A stretch of 64,000 nucleotides of DNA from Streptomyces sp. NBC_00193 (GCF_026342735.1 NZ_JAPEMM010000001.1:2852001-2916000), one strand, 5' to 3'; shown: positions 41,279-49,904, counted from the first letter of the stretch. Notes: generated by a model not told the origin, from the sequence alone. Made by a program: numbers and translations.

Positions 41279-43521
41279 TGACCACGGCAGCGCTACCGCT
41301 CCACCCGCCCTCCCCGGCCGCCCCGTCGCACAGGGCCGCCCGGGCGCACGCCGCGCGGCCCGGCTGGGAACGCCCCGCCTACCTCGGGCTGCTCCTCGCC
41401 ACCGGCGTCCTGCTGCTGTGGGACCTGGGGGCCTCCGGCTACGCCAACTCCTTCTACTCCGCCGCGGTCCAGGCCGGCGGCGAGAGCTGGAAGGCCTTCT
41501 TCTTCGGCTCCTCCGACGCGGGGAACTCGATCACCGTCGACAAACCCCCGGCCGCGCTGTGGCCCATGATGCTGTCCGTCCGGCTCTTCGGGCTCGGGGC
41601 CTGGCAGATCCTCGTCCCGCAGGCCCTCATGGGCGTCGGAACGACCGCCGTGCTCTACGCGGCCGTACGCCGTCAGTTCGGCCCGGTGGCGGCCCTGATC
41701 AGCGGAGCCGTCTTCGCGCTCACGCCCGTGGCCGCGCTGATGTTCCGCTTCAACAACCCCGACGCACTGCTGACCCTGCTGATGACCGTCACCGTGTACT
41801 GCGTCCTCCGGGCCCTGGACGGAGCGCACACCAAGTGGCTCGTCTGGGCCGGGGTCGCGGTCGGCTTCGCCTTCCTGACCAAGACCCTGCAGGCCTTCGT
41901 CATCCTGCCGCCCCTCGCCCTGCTGTACGCGGTCTGCGCGCCGACCGGGCTGCGCAGGCGCCTCGGACAGCTGCTGCTCTCCACCCTCGCGATGGTGGTG
42001 GCCGGCGGCTGGTGGGTGGCGGTCGTCGAACTGTGGCCCGCCTCCTCCCGCCCGTACATCGGGGGCTCGCAGACCAACTCCTTCCTGGAACTGACCCTCG
42101 GCTACAACGGCCTCGGCCGGATCAACGGCGAGGAGACCGGCAGCGTCGGAGGCGGCGGCCGCACGGCCGCCGAGGGCATGGCCGGCGGCACCGGTGGCGG
42201 CGGCGGGATGAGCTGGGGAGAGACCGGCATCGACCGGATGTTCTCCTCCAACATCGGCGGCCAGATCGGCTGGCTGCTGCCCGCCGCGCTGATCCTGCTC
42301 GTCGCGGGCCTCGTGGTCACCTGGCGGGCCCGCCGGGCCACCGACTCGCTGGAGGGCATGGCCCGCGCGGCCTTCCTGGCCTGGGGCGGGGCGCTGCTGA
42401 TCACCGCGGTGGTCTTCAGCTTCATGCAGGGCATCTTCCACGAGTACTACACCGTCGCGCTGGCCCCCTACATCGCCGCCCTGGTCGGCATGGGAATCGC
42501 CGTCCTCTGGGAGGAGCGGGGCAGCCGGGCCGCCTCCCTCACGCTCTCCGGGACCCTCGCACTCACGTCGTACTGGGCCTTCGTGTTGCTCGGTCGCTCC
42601 GCGGAGTACGTGCCGTGGTTGCGCTGGTCGGTCCTCGCTGTCGGACTCGGCACGGCCCTGCTGCTGCCGTTCACCGCGCGGCTGGGCCGCCGCACCGCAC
42701 TCGGCGTGGCGGCAGTCGGCCTGGGCGTGGCCCTGGCCGGTCCCCTCGCGTACTGCCTGACCACGGTGAGCACCCCGCACACGGGCTCGATCGTCACGGC
42801 GGGCCCCGCGGTCGCGGGCGGCCGAGGCGGCCCCGGCGGCGGGATGCGCGGCTTCGAGATGCCGGGCGGGGGCGCGATGCCCGGCGGCGGAGCTGCACCC
42901 CAGGGCATGCCCCCGGGCGCCACCGCCCAGGGCGGCGGCCAGGCCCCAGGCGGCCAGGCCCCAGGCGGCCAGGCCCCCGGCGGCCAGGCTCCGGGCGGCC
43001 AGGCTCCCGGCGGCAACCGCCCCGCCGACGACGGCCGGAGCACCCGGACGGGCGGCGGCCCGGGCGGAGGCGGCATGGGCGGCCTGCTCGGCGGGACGAA
43101 GACCAGCGCCGAGGCCACGGCCGCGCTGCGCGCCGACGCGGACCGGTACACCTGGGCGGCGGCCGCCATCGGCTCGCAGAACGCGGCGAGTTACCAGCTC
43201 GCTTCGCAGCAGCCGGTGATGCCCCTCGGCGGCTTCAACGGCAGCGACCCCTCGCCGACCCTGGAGCAGTTCAAGGAGTACGTGAGCGCCGGGAAGATCC
43301 ACTACTTCATCGGCCAGAGCGACGCGGGAACCGATGGTGCCGCAGACGGCGGCGAGACCGGCGGCGGCGCGGAGACCCGCACCCTGGTCCGCGTCGGGGG
43401 CGGCCCCGGCGGGGGCGTGAGCAGCTCCATCGAGACCTGGGTCAGGGCCAACTTCAAGGCCTCCACCATCGGCGGAGCCACCTTCTACGACCTCACCGCA
43501 CCGATCTCGCAGACGTCCTGA
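41278..43521 (+). CDS. GT39/ArnT-like membrane glycosyltransferase
   Basis: 747 residues. About 11-13 transmembrane helices in the first two-thirds (about 35-510), with the first extracytoplasmic loop ANSFYSAAVQAGGESWKAFFFGSSDAGNSITVDKPP carrying the Asp/Lys signature of polyprenyl-phosphate-sugar-dependent transferases. A long extracytoplasmic C-terminus (about 515-747) contains a Gly/Pro/Met-rich stretch with five PGGQA pentapeptides (42940-43014, 15-bp DNA units), then a globular end. It probably transfers the sugar supplied by the neighbouring GT2-GtrA protein to a surface polymer or protein. TGATG overlap start. Confidence 0.92.
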   Translation: MTTAALPLHPPSPAAPSHRAARAHAARPGWERPAYLGLLLATGVLLLWDLGASGYANSFYSAAVQAGGESWKAFFFGSSDAGNSITVDKPPAALWPMMLSVRLFGLGAWQILVPQALMGVGTTAVLYAAVRRQFGPVAALISGAVFALTPVAALMFRFNNPDALLTLLMTVTVYCVLRALDGAHTKWLVWAGVAVGFAFLTKTLQAFVILPPLALLYAVCAPTGLRRRLGQLLLSTLAMVVAGGWWVAVVELWPASSRPYIGGSQTNSFLELTLGYNGLGRINGEETGSVGGGGRTAAEGMAGGTGGGGGMSWGETGIDRMFSSNIGGQIGWLLPAALILLVAGLVVTWRARRATDSLEGMARAAFLAWGGALLITAVVFSFMQGIFHEYYTVALAPYIAALVGMGIAVLWEERGSRAASLTLSGTLALTSYWAFVLLGRSAEYVPWLRWSVLAVGLGTALLLPFTARLGRRTALGVAAVGLGVALAGPLAYCLTTVSTPHTGSIVTAGPAVAGGRGGPGGGMRGFEMPGGGAMPGGGAAPQGMPPGATAQGGGQAPGGQAPGGQAPGGQAPGGQAPGGNRPADDGRSTRTGGGPGGGGMGGLLGGTKTSAEATAALRADADRYTWAAAAIGSQNAASYQLASQQPVMPLGGFNGSDPSPTLEQFKEYVSAGKIHYFIGQSDAGTDGAADGGETGGGAETRTLVRVGGGPGGGVSSSIETWVRANFKASTIGGATFYDLTAPISQTS

Positions 43522-43579
43522 GGCTCACCGGACCCGGTCCCACCCTAGGGGCGGACCGGGCATTCCGGGCCGGGAGGGG

Positions 43580-43804
43580 ATCACGGCCGCGGCCGTACGG
43601 CTGCTGGACGCCACGGGCCTGCCGGACGCCACCCGCGCCGGGGCCCGGTTGGCCGTCTCCCAGTTCCTGCACGGCTGTGGGGGCACGGTCCGGCGGCCGC
43701 CCGACGGGGAGTTCGGCCTCGCGCTCGACGTCCTGATCGCCGGGATCCAGGCCCACACCGCGCCCGAGGCGGGCGCCGCGCCCGCCGCGCCCGCAGCCCC
43801 GTAG
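43580..43804 (+). pseudogene. Remnant of a TetR-family C-terminal domain
   Basis: An open frame with no usable start codon encodes VRLLDATGLPDATRAGARLAVSQ, then FLHGCGGTVRRPPDGEFGLALDVLIAGIQAH and stops at 43804. The pattern FLHG and FGLALDVLIAGI looks like the last two helices of a TetR regulator ligand-binding domain. The N-terminal helix-turn-helix is absent; the frame opens in the gap after the GT39 gene. It may be a relic left by deletion. By-eye family assignment, so uncertain. Confidence 0.4.
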
Positions 43805-43813
43805 ACCGTCCGG

Positions 43814-45418
43814 CTACTCCGCCGAGGCGGCTGCCGGCTCGTGGGCCGCCGGCTTCGACTTGAGGGCGACCTCCTTGATGAACACCACCAGCACCAGTGC
43901 GAGCAGCGCGGTGGGGGCGGCGTAGAGGAAGACGTCGCCGACGCCGTGCCCGTACGCGGACTCGACGACCGTGCGGAAGGGCTCGGGCAGCTTGCCGAGG
44001 TCGGGGATCGCGCCCCCGCCGGTTCCGCCATGGCCCAGGGCCGCCGCCTTCGGGCCGAGTGCGGCGAGGCCGTCCTGGACGTAGTGGGTGACCCGGTTGG
44101 CCATGACCGCGCCGAGCGCGGAGACGCCCATCGCGCCGCCGAGCGAGCGGAAGAAGGTGACGACCGAGCTGGCGGCGCCGAGGTCCTCGGCGGCCACCTG
44201 GTTCTGGGAGGCGAGGACCAGGTTCTGCATCATCATGCCGAGGCCGAGGCCGGTCAGTGCCATGAAGATCGCGATGTGCCAGTACGGGGTGTCGTACCGC
44301 AGGGTGCCCAGCAGGCCGAGTCCGGCCGTCAGGAGCACACCGCCGGAGACGAGCCAGGCCTTCCACTTGCCGGTCTTGGTGATCACCTGACCGGAAACGG
44401 TGGAGGAGACGAAGAGTCCGCCGATCATCGGAATCGTGAGGATTCCGGACATCGTCGGGGACTCGCCGCGGGCCAACTGGAAGAACTGGCTGAAAAACAC
44501 GGTGCCCGAGAACATCGCGATGCCGACGAACAGCGAGGCCGCCGAGGCGAGGCTGATGGTCTTGTTGCGGAAGAGGCGCAGCGGAATGATCGGGTCGCTC
44601 GCCTTGGACTCGACCAGGAGGAAGAGCAGGCCGAGGACGACGGCGCCGCCGGTCATCGCCGCGGTCTGCCAGGAGATCCAGTCGTACGAGGTGCCGGCCT
44701 GGGTCACCCAGATCAGCAGGGCCGAGACGGCGCCGCTGATCAGGAAGGCGCCGAGCCAGTCGACCTTGACGTCGCGCCGGACGACGGGCAGGTGCAGGGT
44801 GCGCTGGAGCACGATCAGGGCGATGACGGCGAAGGGGATGCCGACGTAGAAGCACCAGCGCCAGCCGAGCCAGCTCGTGTCGGTGATGACCCCGCCGAGC
44901 AGCGGGCCGCCGACGGTGGCGACGGCGAAGACCGCGCCGAGGTAGCCGCTGTACCGGCCGCGCTCGCGCGGGGAGATCATCGCGGCCATCACGATCTGGG
45001 CGAGGGCGGAGAGCCCGCCGACGCCGATGCCCTGGACCACGCGGCAGGCGATGAGCATGCCGGTGTTCTGGGACATGCCCGCGACCATCGAGCCGAGGAC
45101 GTAGATCACCAGGGATATCTGGACCAGCAGCTTCTTGCTGAAGAGGTCGGACAGCTTGCCCCACAGCGGGGTCGCCGCCGTCATCGAGAGCAGGGCGGCC
45201 GTGACCACCCAGGTGTACGAGGACTGGGTGCCGCCGAGGTCGCCGATGATCTGGGGCAGGGCGTTGGAGACGATCGTGGAGGACAGGATCGCCACGAACA
45301 TGCCGAGCATCAGCCCGGAGAGCGCCTTCATGATCTGCGGGTGGGTCATGGGCGCGCTGTCGGACGTGGTCTCCGGCCGGCCGCCTCCCCGCACACCGGT
45401 GGGTGTGGTCGTAGCCAT
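43814..45418 (-). CDS. MFS multidrug transporter, DHA2 (14-TM) type
   Basis: 534 residues with about 14 transmembrane helices. The MFS loop motif GKLSDLFSKK is between helices 2 and 3, and the antiporter motif (GIGVGGLSALAQIVMAAMISPRERGR; GAVFAVATVGGPLLGG) is in helix 5, as in EmrB/QacA drug:H+ antiporters. The ATG at 45418 has GAAGGAAAC upstream. It follows the MarR gene by 14 bp on the same strand, a common repressor-pump unit, so its expression is probably induced by a MarR ligand. A substrate cannot be deduced. Confidence 0.94.
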   Translation of the reverse strand: MATTTPTGVRGGGRPETTSDSAPMTHPQIMKALSGLMLGMFVAILSSTIVSNALPQIIGDLGGTQSSYTWVVTAALLSMTAATPLWGKLSDLFSKKLLVQISLVIYVLGSMVAGMSQNTGMLIACRVVQGIGVGGLSALAQIVMAAMISPRERGRYSGYLGAVFAVATVGGPLLGGVITDTSWLGWRWCFYVGIPFAVIALIVLQRTLHLPVVRRDVKVDWLGAFLISGAVSALLIWVTQAGTSYDWISWQTAAMTGGAVVLGLLFLLVESKASDPIIPLRLFRNKTISLASAASLFVGIAMFSGTVFFSQFFQLARGESPTMSGILTIPMIGGLFVSSTVSGQVITKTGKWKAWLVSGGVLLTAGLGLLGTLRYDTPYWHIAIFMALTGLGLGMMMQNLVLASQNQVAAEDLGAASSVVTFFRSLGGAMGVSALGAVMANRVTHYVQDGLAALGPKAAALGHGGTGGGAIPDLGKLPEPFRTVVESAYGHGVGDVFLYAAPTALLALVLVVFIKEVALKSKPAAHEPAAASAE

Positions 45419-45432
45419 GTGTTTCCTTCGGT

Positions 45433-45915
45433 CTAGCTGTCTGGAAGCGTGAAGCCCGAGCGGAGTCGGGCCAGCAGGATGTTGAGGTGGTCGACGTCCG
45501 CGTCGGACCAGTCGGCCAGGGCCTTCTCCAGCGCCGTGGTGTGGCGGGTGCCGAGCTCGGTGAGGAGCGCGCGGCCGGCCGGGGTCAGGCGCAGGATCCG
45601 GCAGCGTGCGTCGCCGGGGTCGGTGTCGCGGGTGATCCAGCCGCGGTCGGCGGTGTGCGCGACGTGCCGGCTGGTCACGGAGATGTCGATGGCCAGGTAC
45701 TCGGACAGGCGGCCGAGCCGCATCTCGCCGTGCCGGTCGAGCACGGTGAGCACGGCCGCCGAACCGGGCGGGCAGTCGGGGGGCAGGAGGCGGGCGAGGT
45801 CGCGCTTGACGGCGCCGATGCCGGTGAGCTGACGGGCCAGTTCGGCGTAACGGGTCGTCGGCGTGGGCGCTACGGGTGTCACGGCTGCTGCGGCTGTGGC
45901 TGCTGCTGCGGTCAC
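45433..45915 (-). CDS. MarR-family transcriptional regulator
   Basis: 160 residues from the GTG at 45915, chosen because AGGAGGGGGG lies 5 bp upstream; an ATG at 45954 lies inside the promoter. The winged helix-turn-helix (GEMRLGRLSEYLAIDISVTSRHVAHTADRGWITRDTDPGDARCRILRLTPAGRALL, about 70-125) is typical. An Ala/Thr/Pro-rich N-terminus of about 25 residues is extra. It probably represses itself and the downstream MFS pump through the inverted repeat at 45948-45969. Confidence 0.93.
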   Translation of the reverse strand: MTAAAATAAAAVTPVAPTPTTRYAELARQLTGIGAVKRDLARLLPPDCPPGSAAVLTVLDRHGEMRLGRLSEYLAIDISVTSRHVAHTADRGWITRDTDPGDARCRILRLTPAGRALLTELGTRHTTALEKALADWSDADVDHLNILLARLRSGFTLPDS

Positions 45916-45947
45916 CGGGACCCCCCTCCTAATGTCGTTGCTTCGGG

Positions 45948-45979
45948 CAACCATAGAAGCAGATGGTTGTTACAGGCAA
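45948..45979 (-). promoter_or_regulatory. Promoter and operator of the MarR-MFS operon
   Basis: On the minus strand TTGCCT (-35, plus 45974-45979) and TATGGT (-10, plus 45950-45955) are 18 bp apart. A perfect 7-bp inverted repeat CAACCAT-8-ATGGTTG (45948-45969) covers the -10 and much of the spacer, so a dimeric MarR protein bound there would block RNA polymerase. Confidence 0.72.
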
Positions 45980-46034
45980 ATGAATCGGAGGGCTGGGCGG
46001 TAAAGGAATCGGAAAACCGGCTAGGGTCCTGCGC

Positions 46035-46274
46035 ATGGCTGCGAATCACGACTCGAACCACAACTCACAGGCTCCCGAGGGTGACTACGACCCCGCGGGC
46101 AGCACCCAGATGTTCCGGGCGTTCGTCGACGAGCCGGTGCCGGCTCCCGCCGTCCCGGGTTCGCGCATGCAGAACCGTGCCGCCCGCAAGTCGGGACCGG
46201 GCGCGGGCTTGTGGATCGGGGTCGGCGTCGCCGCTCTGGTCCTGATCGCCGTGGTGGCCTGGCTGGCGCTCTGA
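46035..46274 (+). CDS. Small single-pass membrane protein, conserved hypothetical
   Basis: 79 residues. A hydrophilic N-terminal part (about 1-55: NHDSNHNSQAPEGDYDPAGSTQMFRAFVDEP) is followed by a basic stretch (RAARKSG) and one C-terminal transmembrane helix (about 58-79, GLWIGVGVAALVLIAVVAWLAL), so the N-terminus should face the cytoplasm. The sequence STQMF is a possible phosphothreonine (FHA-binding-type) site. Codon bias is good. It lies between the MarR promoter and a lipoprotein gene on the other strand. Confidence 0.78.
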   Translation: MAANHDSNHNSQAPEGDYDPAGSTQMFRAFVDEPVPAPAVPGSRMQNRAARKSGPGAGLWIGVGVAALVLIAVVAWLAL

Positions 46275-46289
46275 GGTCCGCCCGCCGGC

Positions 46290-47102
46290 TCAGTTCCAGG
46301 CGGCCGTGACCTTCTGGGTCTCCACGCGCATGCCCAGGGGGACGCGCCAGGATTCGACGCAGACCCGGTAGGTCTGCGTCCTCGTCGTGCCGCCCGCGAT
46401 CGGCGCGGGCAGCGGCTGGGTCGAGTGGATGGTGGCCCAGTCGACGCCCAGGGCGCCGATGATGTGCGTCGCGAAGCCGACGGTGCCCGAACGGGCCGCC
46501 GTGCCGCCGGTGTTGGTGAACGCCACCGTGACCTGCTCGCACCAGCGCTCCGCCGTCGCGGTACGGGTCGGCGCGCCGATGCTCAGCTTCGCCGGCGTGG
46601 CCGGGGGCGGCGCCGGGGTGGCCGGCCCCGGCTTCGGGGGCGGGCTCGACGGAGTCCCGGGCCTGCCGCCCGGAGTGGTGGGAAGCGTCGCGCCGGGTGC
46701 GGTGCCGGGCGGGTTCCCGGAGCCGCCGGGAGCGGTGGGCGCACCTCCGCCCGGGGCGGAGCCGCCGGGGGGCTGGGGCGACGCCCCCGGGGCGCCGGGC
46801 GGCGTACCGCCGGGGACCCCGCCGGGAGTACCGCCCGGGGCGCCACCCGGGATCTCCGCCGAGGTGCTGCCCGACGTGCCGCCGGGGGATGCGGAGGATC
46901 CCGGCGAAGCCTGCGGGAGCGACTGGAACTCGACCCGGTCCTTGGGCGCGACGTTCTCCCCGGCGCCCCGTTCCGGGCCCGGAGCGGCCGCGCCCAGGGC
47001 CACGTAGCCCTCGCGCGCCGGGCCGCCGCAACCGGTCAGGGCGGCGGCGGCAGCCGTGGCGCTCAGGACGAGGACGGCGGCCTGCCGGGATACCTTTCGC
47101 AT
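46290..47102 (-). CDS. Lipoprotein with Pro/Gly-rich linker
   Basis: 270 residues. The lipoprotein signal ends in the lipobox LTGC (Cys at about 25). A linker of about 110 residues made of PGG/PGS/PP repeats (about 65-175) leads to a C-terminal beta-rich domain (about 178-270: LSIGAPTRTATAERWCEQVTVAFTNTGGTAARSGTVGFATHIIGALGVDWATIHSTQPLP) with two Cys (WCEQ, RVCVES). The domain looks like a carbohydrate-binding or adhesion-type sandwich, not a catalytic one. It ends 15 bp after the small membrane protein's stop, tail to tail. Confidence 0.78.
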   Translation of the reverse strand: MRKVSRQAAVLVLSATAAAAALTGCGGPAREGYVALGAAAPGPERGAGENVAPKDRVEFQSLPQASPGSSASPGGTSGSTSAEIPGGAPGGTPGGVPGGTPPGAPGASPQPPGGSAPGGGAPTAPGGSGNPPGTAPGATLPTTPGGRPGTPSSPPPKPGPATPAPPPATPAKLSIGAPTRTATAERWCEQVTVAFTNTGGTAARSGTVGFATHIIGALGVDWATIHSTQPLPAPIAGGTTRTQTYRVCVESWRVPLGMRVETQKVTAAWN

Positions 47103-47175
47103 CCCGGCAGTTTTCCTGACGTGCCGTCAATTGGGAAGCGCGTGCGGCGGATTGCCGGACCGCGCGGCCCGGAGG

Positions 47176-48030
47176 CTACTCGCCGATCAGGCCGACGCGG
47201 AGCTGCGCGAGCGTGCGCGTGAGCAGCCGGGAGACGTGCATCTGGGAGATGCCGACCTCCTCGCCGATCTGCGACTGGGTCATGTTCGCGAAGAACCGCA
47301 GCATGATGATCTGCCGCTCCCGGGGCGGGAGCTTGGCCAGCAGGGGCTTGAGCGACTCGCGGTACTCGACGCCCTCCAGCGCGGTGTCCTCGTACCCGAG
47401 CCGGTCCGCGAGGGAGCCCTCGCCGCCCTCGTCCTCGGGGGAGGGCGAGTCGAGCGAGGAGGCGGTGTACGCGTTGCCGACGGCGAGGCCGTCGACGACG
47501 TCCTCCTCCGAGACCCCGAGCACGGCTGCGAGCTCCGGCACGGTCGGCGAGCGGTCGAGCTTCTGGGCGAGCTCGTCGCTGGCCTTGGTGAGGGCGAGGC
47601 GCAGCTCCTGGAGCCGGCGCGGGACGCGCACGGACCAGGAGGTGTCCCGGAAGAACCGTTTGATCTCGCCGACGACCGTCGGCATGGCGAAGGTCGGGAA
47701 CTCCACGCCGCGTTCGCAGTCGAACCGGTCGATGGCCTTGATCAGCCCGATCGTGCCGACCTGGACGATGTCCTCCATGGGCTCGTTGCGGCTCCGGAAG
47801 CGGGCCGCCGCGTAGCGCACGAGGGGGAGGTTCAGCTCGATCAGGGTGTCGCGCACGTAGGTCCGCTCGGGACTGTCCGCGTCGAGGCCGGCGAGCCGCT
47901 TGAAGAGGGAGCGGGAGAGGGTGCGGGTGTCGATCCGGGTGTCGATGGCTTCCGAGCGGTGGGACACTGCCGGCACTTCACGCTGCTTGACGAGCGTGAG
48001 CACCTGTGAGCTGCCCTGGTCTACGGACAT
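47176..48030 (-). CDS. sigN: SigB/SigF-family RNA polymerase sigma factor (SigN-like)
   Basis: 284 residues. Region 2 ([60 protein letters not shown]), region 3 and region 4 ([30 protein letters not shown]) are intact, as in the Streptomyces SigB subfamily controlled by partner-switching. An N-terminal extension (about 1-40) is unlike SigF. The ATG at 48030 is preceded by AAGGGGGTGG, the same arrangement as the neighbouring sigma gene. The symbol rests on remembered similarity and on position next to sigF. The gene is 247 bp downstream of sigF on the same strand. Confidence 0.85.
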   Translation of the reverse strand: MSVDQGSSQVLTLVKQREVPAVSHRSEAIDTRIDTRTLSRSLFKRLAGLDADSPERTYVRDTLIELNLPLVRYAAARFRSRNEPMEDIVQVGTIGLIKAIDRFDCERGVEFPTFAMPTVVGEIKRFFRDTSWSVRVPRRLQELRLALTKASDELAQKLDRSPTVPELAAVLGVSEEDVVDGLAVGNAYTASSLDSPSPEDEGGEGSLADRLGYEDTALEGVEYRESLKPLLAKLPPRERQIIMLRFFANMTQSQIGEEVGISQMHVSRLLTRTLAQLRVGLIGE

Positions 48031-48277
48031 GCCACCCCCTTGAGGTCGCGGACGGTTCGCGCTTCATCTGCGCGCCCGTCGGAGGAACGCAGCCTCCACC
48101 TGAATACCGGAGGCGGGGCTGCGGCAAACGCGGTTCCAGCAGAATGTCACATGTCGGCAACACGCTGTAGCGCCATGTCGACAAGTATCTCCAGCGACAG
48201 AACACGATAGGCCTGCTCTAGGGCGGGAATCTGCCACTCTGTCAGGAAACGCGGAGAATGATCTCCACTCGATCCGG

Positions 48278-49225
48278 TTAGGCCTCGATCCTGTTTGCGG
48301 ATCTCAGCCGGGCGAAGCTCCGGGCGAGGAGTCGGGAGACGTGCATCTGTGAGACGCCGAGCTCGGCGCTGATCTGCGACTGGGTCAGATTGTTGTAGTA
48401 CCGCAGGAGGAGGATCCGCTGCTCCCGCTCGGGCAGTTGTACGAGGAGGTGGCGGACCAGGTCGCGGTGTTCCACGCCGGCCAGCTCGGGGTCCTCGTAG
48501 CCGAGGCGGTCGAGCAGGCCGGGGAGCCCGTCGCCCTCCTGGGCGGCCTCCAGGGAGGTCGCGTGGTAGCTGCGGCCGGCCTCGATGCAGGAGAGCACCT
48601 CGTCCTCGCTGATGCGCAGCCGCTCGGCGATCTCGGGGGTGGTCGGGGTGCGGCCGTGCAGGGTGGTGAGGTCCTCCGTGGCGGCGTTGACCTGGACCCA
48701 GAGCTCGTGGAGGCGGCGCGGGACGTGGACGGTGCGGACGTTGTCGCGGAAGTACCGCTTGATCTCGCCCACGACGGTCGGCATCGCGAAGGTCGGGAAC
48801 TGCACCCCGCGCTCGGGGTCGAACCGGTCGATCGCGTTGATTAGCCCGATCGTGCCGACCTGGATCACGTCCTCCATCGGCTCGTTGCGGCTGCGGAAGC
48901 GGGCCGCCGCGTACCGGACGAGCGGGATGTTGGCCTCGATGAGCGCCCCGCGGACCCGGGAGTGCTCGCTGGTGCCCGGCTGCAGGTCCTTCAGCTGCCC
49001 GAAGAGGACCTGGGTGAGGGCCCGGGTGTCGGCGCCCCGGCTCTGTGTCCGTTGGGGGACGGGGGCGCCCGTGGGCTCCTCGGGGGCCTCCTGCTGGGGC
49101 GGGACGTGGGACTCCGACGGCTGGGGCCCCGGCTGGGACCCGGGCAGGGACCCGGGCTGGGACTCCTGCTGCTGCGGGTCCTGCTGGGGCGGCACCTCGG
49201 GCGCAGTACTGGCCGGCACGGTCAC
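48278..49225 (-). CDS. sigF: Late-sporulation sigma factor, SigF-like
   Basis: 315 residues from the GTG at 49225 (GAAGGGG upstream). A Pro/Gln/Ser-rich N-terminus (about 1-60: [25 protein letters not shown]) is followed by region 2 ([53 protein letters not shown]) and region 4 ([30 protein letters not shown]). The body closely matches my memory of S. coelicolor SigF, which directs spore-wall and pigment genes late in sporulation. No adjacent anti-sigma gene is present. Between it and sigN is a 247-bp region that should hold the sigN promoter. Confidence 0.9.
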   Translation of the reverse strand: MTVPASTAPEVPPQQDPQQQESQPGSLPGSQPGPQPSESHVPPQQEAPEEPTGAPVPQRTQSRGADTRALTQVLFGQLKDLQPGTSEHSRVRGALIEANIPLVRYAAARFRSRNEPMEDVIQVGTIGLINAIDRFDPERGVQFPTFAMPTVVGEIKRYFRDNVRTVHVPRRLHELWVQVNAATEDLTTLHGRTPTTPEIAERLRISEDEVLSCIEAGRSYHATSLEAAQEGDGLPGLLDRLGYEDPELAGVEHRDLVRHLLVQLPEREQRILLLRYYNNLTQSQISAELGVSQMHVSRLLARSFARLRSANRIEA

Positions 49226-49377
49226 GCCACCCCTTCACGTCACGTCATCAACTCATCCGTCAAAAGCGGTCATAGCATCACAAGACATGTGCACTGTGTG
49301 CAAGCACCGTATATCGCCGTGTTGAGGGCAAGTTGGGCATAACAGGGCATCTTGCCCCGTGTGCGGGAACGCAAAAA

Positions 49378-49403
49378 GCCCCCCACCCGTCGGAGTGGGG
49401 GGC
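49378..49403 (-). terminator. Hairpin downstream of the small hydrophobic protein gene
   Basis: GCCCCCCAC (49378-49386) pairs with GTGGGGGGC (49395-49403) across an 8-base loop, and the minus-strand transcript would continue into TTTTTGC. It lies 34 bp after the stop of the 53-residue protein. Confidence 0.8.
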
Positions 49404-49436
49404 CGGGAAGTCCGGAAACCGCTTCAGCGTACGGGT

Positions 49437-49598
49437 TCAGCGCACCAGTTCGGTCATGAACTCGCCGATCGCCGTTGCGGCATCCGAGATTCCTTGGAAG
49501 CCTATTTGCACCATATCGGCGGCTTTTACGGGCTGAGTGATGATGACGAAGAGGACGAAGATGGTGAGGGCGCCCGAGATCAGCTTCTTGGTTTCCAC
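49437..49598 (-). CDS. Very small hydrophobic exported or membrane protein
   Basis: 53 residues from the GTG at 49598: a basic start (METKKL), a hydrophobic core (about 6-25, ISGALTIFVLFVIITQPVKA) and an amphipathic C-terminal helix (DMVQIGFQGISDAATAIGEFMTEL). GGGGAGG lies 12 nt upstream. TKK plus the hydrophobic segment ending VKA-ADM could be a signal peptide releasing a 28-residue peptide, or a single-pass membrane protein. It has good coding bias and its own terminator. No function is known. Confidence 0.72.
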   Translation of the reverse strand: METKKLISGALTIFVLFVIITQPVKAADMVQIGFQGISDAATAIGEFMTELVR

Positions 49599-49865
49599 GT
49601 GCGCTGTCGGCCTCCCCAACCGGTCCTGCAAGGTCGGCAGAGTCTAGCCGGTCGTGTTCGAACACTCACCTGGCCTTTAAGGACCAATGGCCTCGTGGCA
49701 CAGGCCCTTTGCCGGTGTGCCGACGGTCTCCGGAGGCGCAGTATTGAACACGAGCCCACCGGTTCTGGCAGGAAATCGGTGAGCGAGGGACAGGACCTCA
49801 CTGCGGGGTCCGAGCCGCAAGCTTCCCCCCTGACTGCGGCTTGGACTGGCAGGTTCCGTCCTCAT

Positions 49866-49904
49866 CGGGGGAAGTGGCTTGTCCCCCCGATGCCACTTCC
49901 CCCG
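49866..49904. terminator. Hairpin
   Basis: A perfect 13-bp stem, CGGGGGAAGTGGC (49866-49878) with 49892-49904, around a 13-base loop. It lies downstream of the secreted protein gene (minus strand) and could terminate its transcript. Confidence 0.6.

Noticed and set aside
40315..43521. A 1068-residue frame merging the GT39 gene with an upstream extension
   Set aside because: The upstream extension lies within the GT2-GtrA gene in another frame; the ATG at 41278 with the TGATG overlap is the real start.
37472..43521. Antibiotic biosynthesis gene cluster
   Set aside because: Neither PKS, NRPS, terpene synthase nor other core biosynthetic enzymes are present; the glycosyltransferases are membrane-bound surface types.
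43493..43756. A small minus-strand gene after the GT39 gene
   Set aside because: No RBS or bias supports it; the opposite strand carries the TetR-like relic.
49690..49860. Possible SRP RNA or other structured RNA
   Set aside because: I compared it with the conserved GGTCAGGTCCGGAAGGAAGC-type SRP loop and with tmRNA and 6S hallmarks and found no match.
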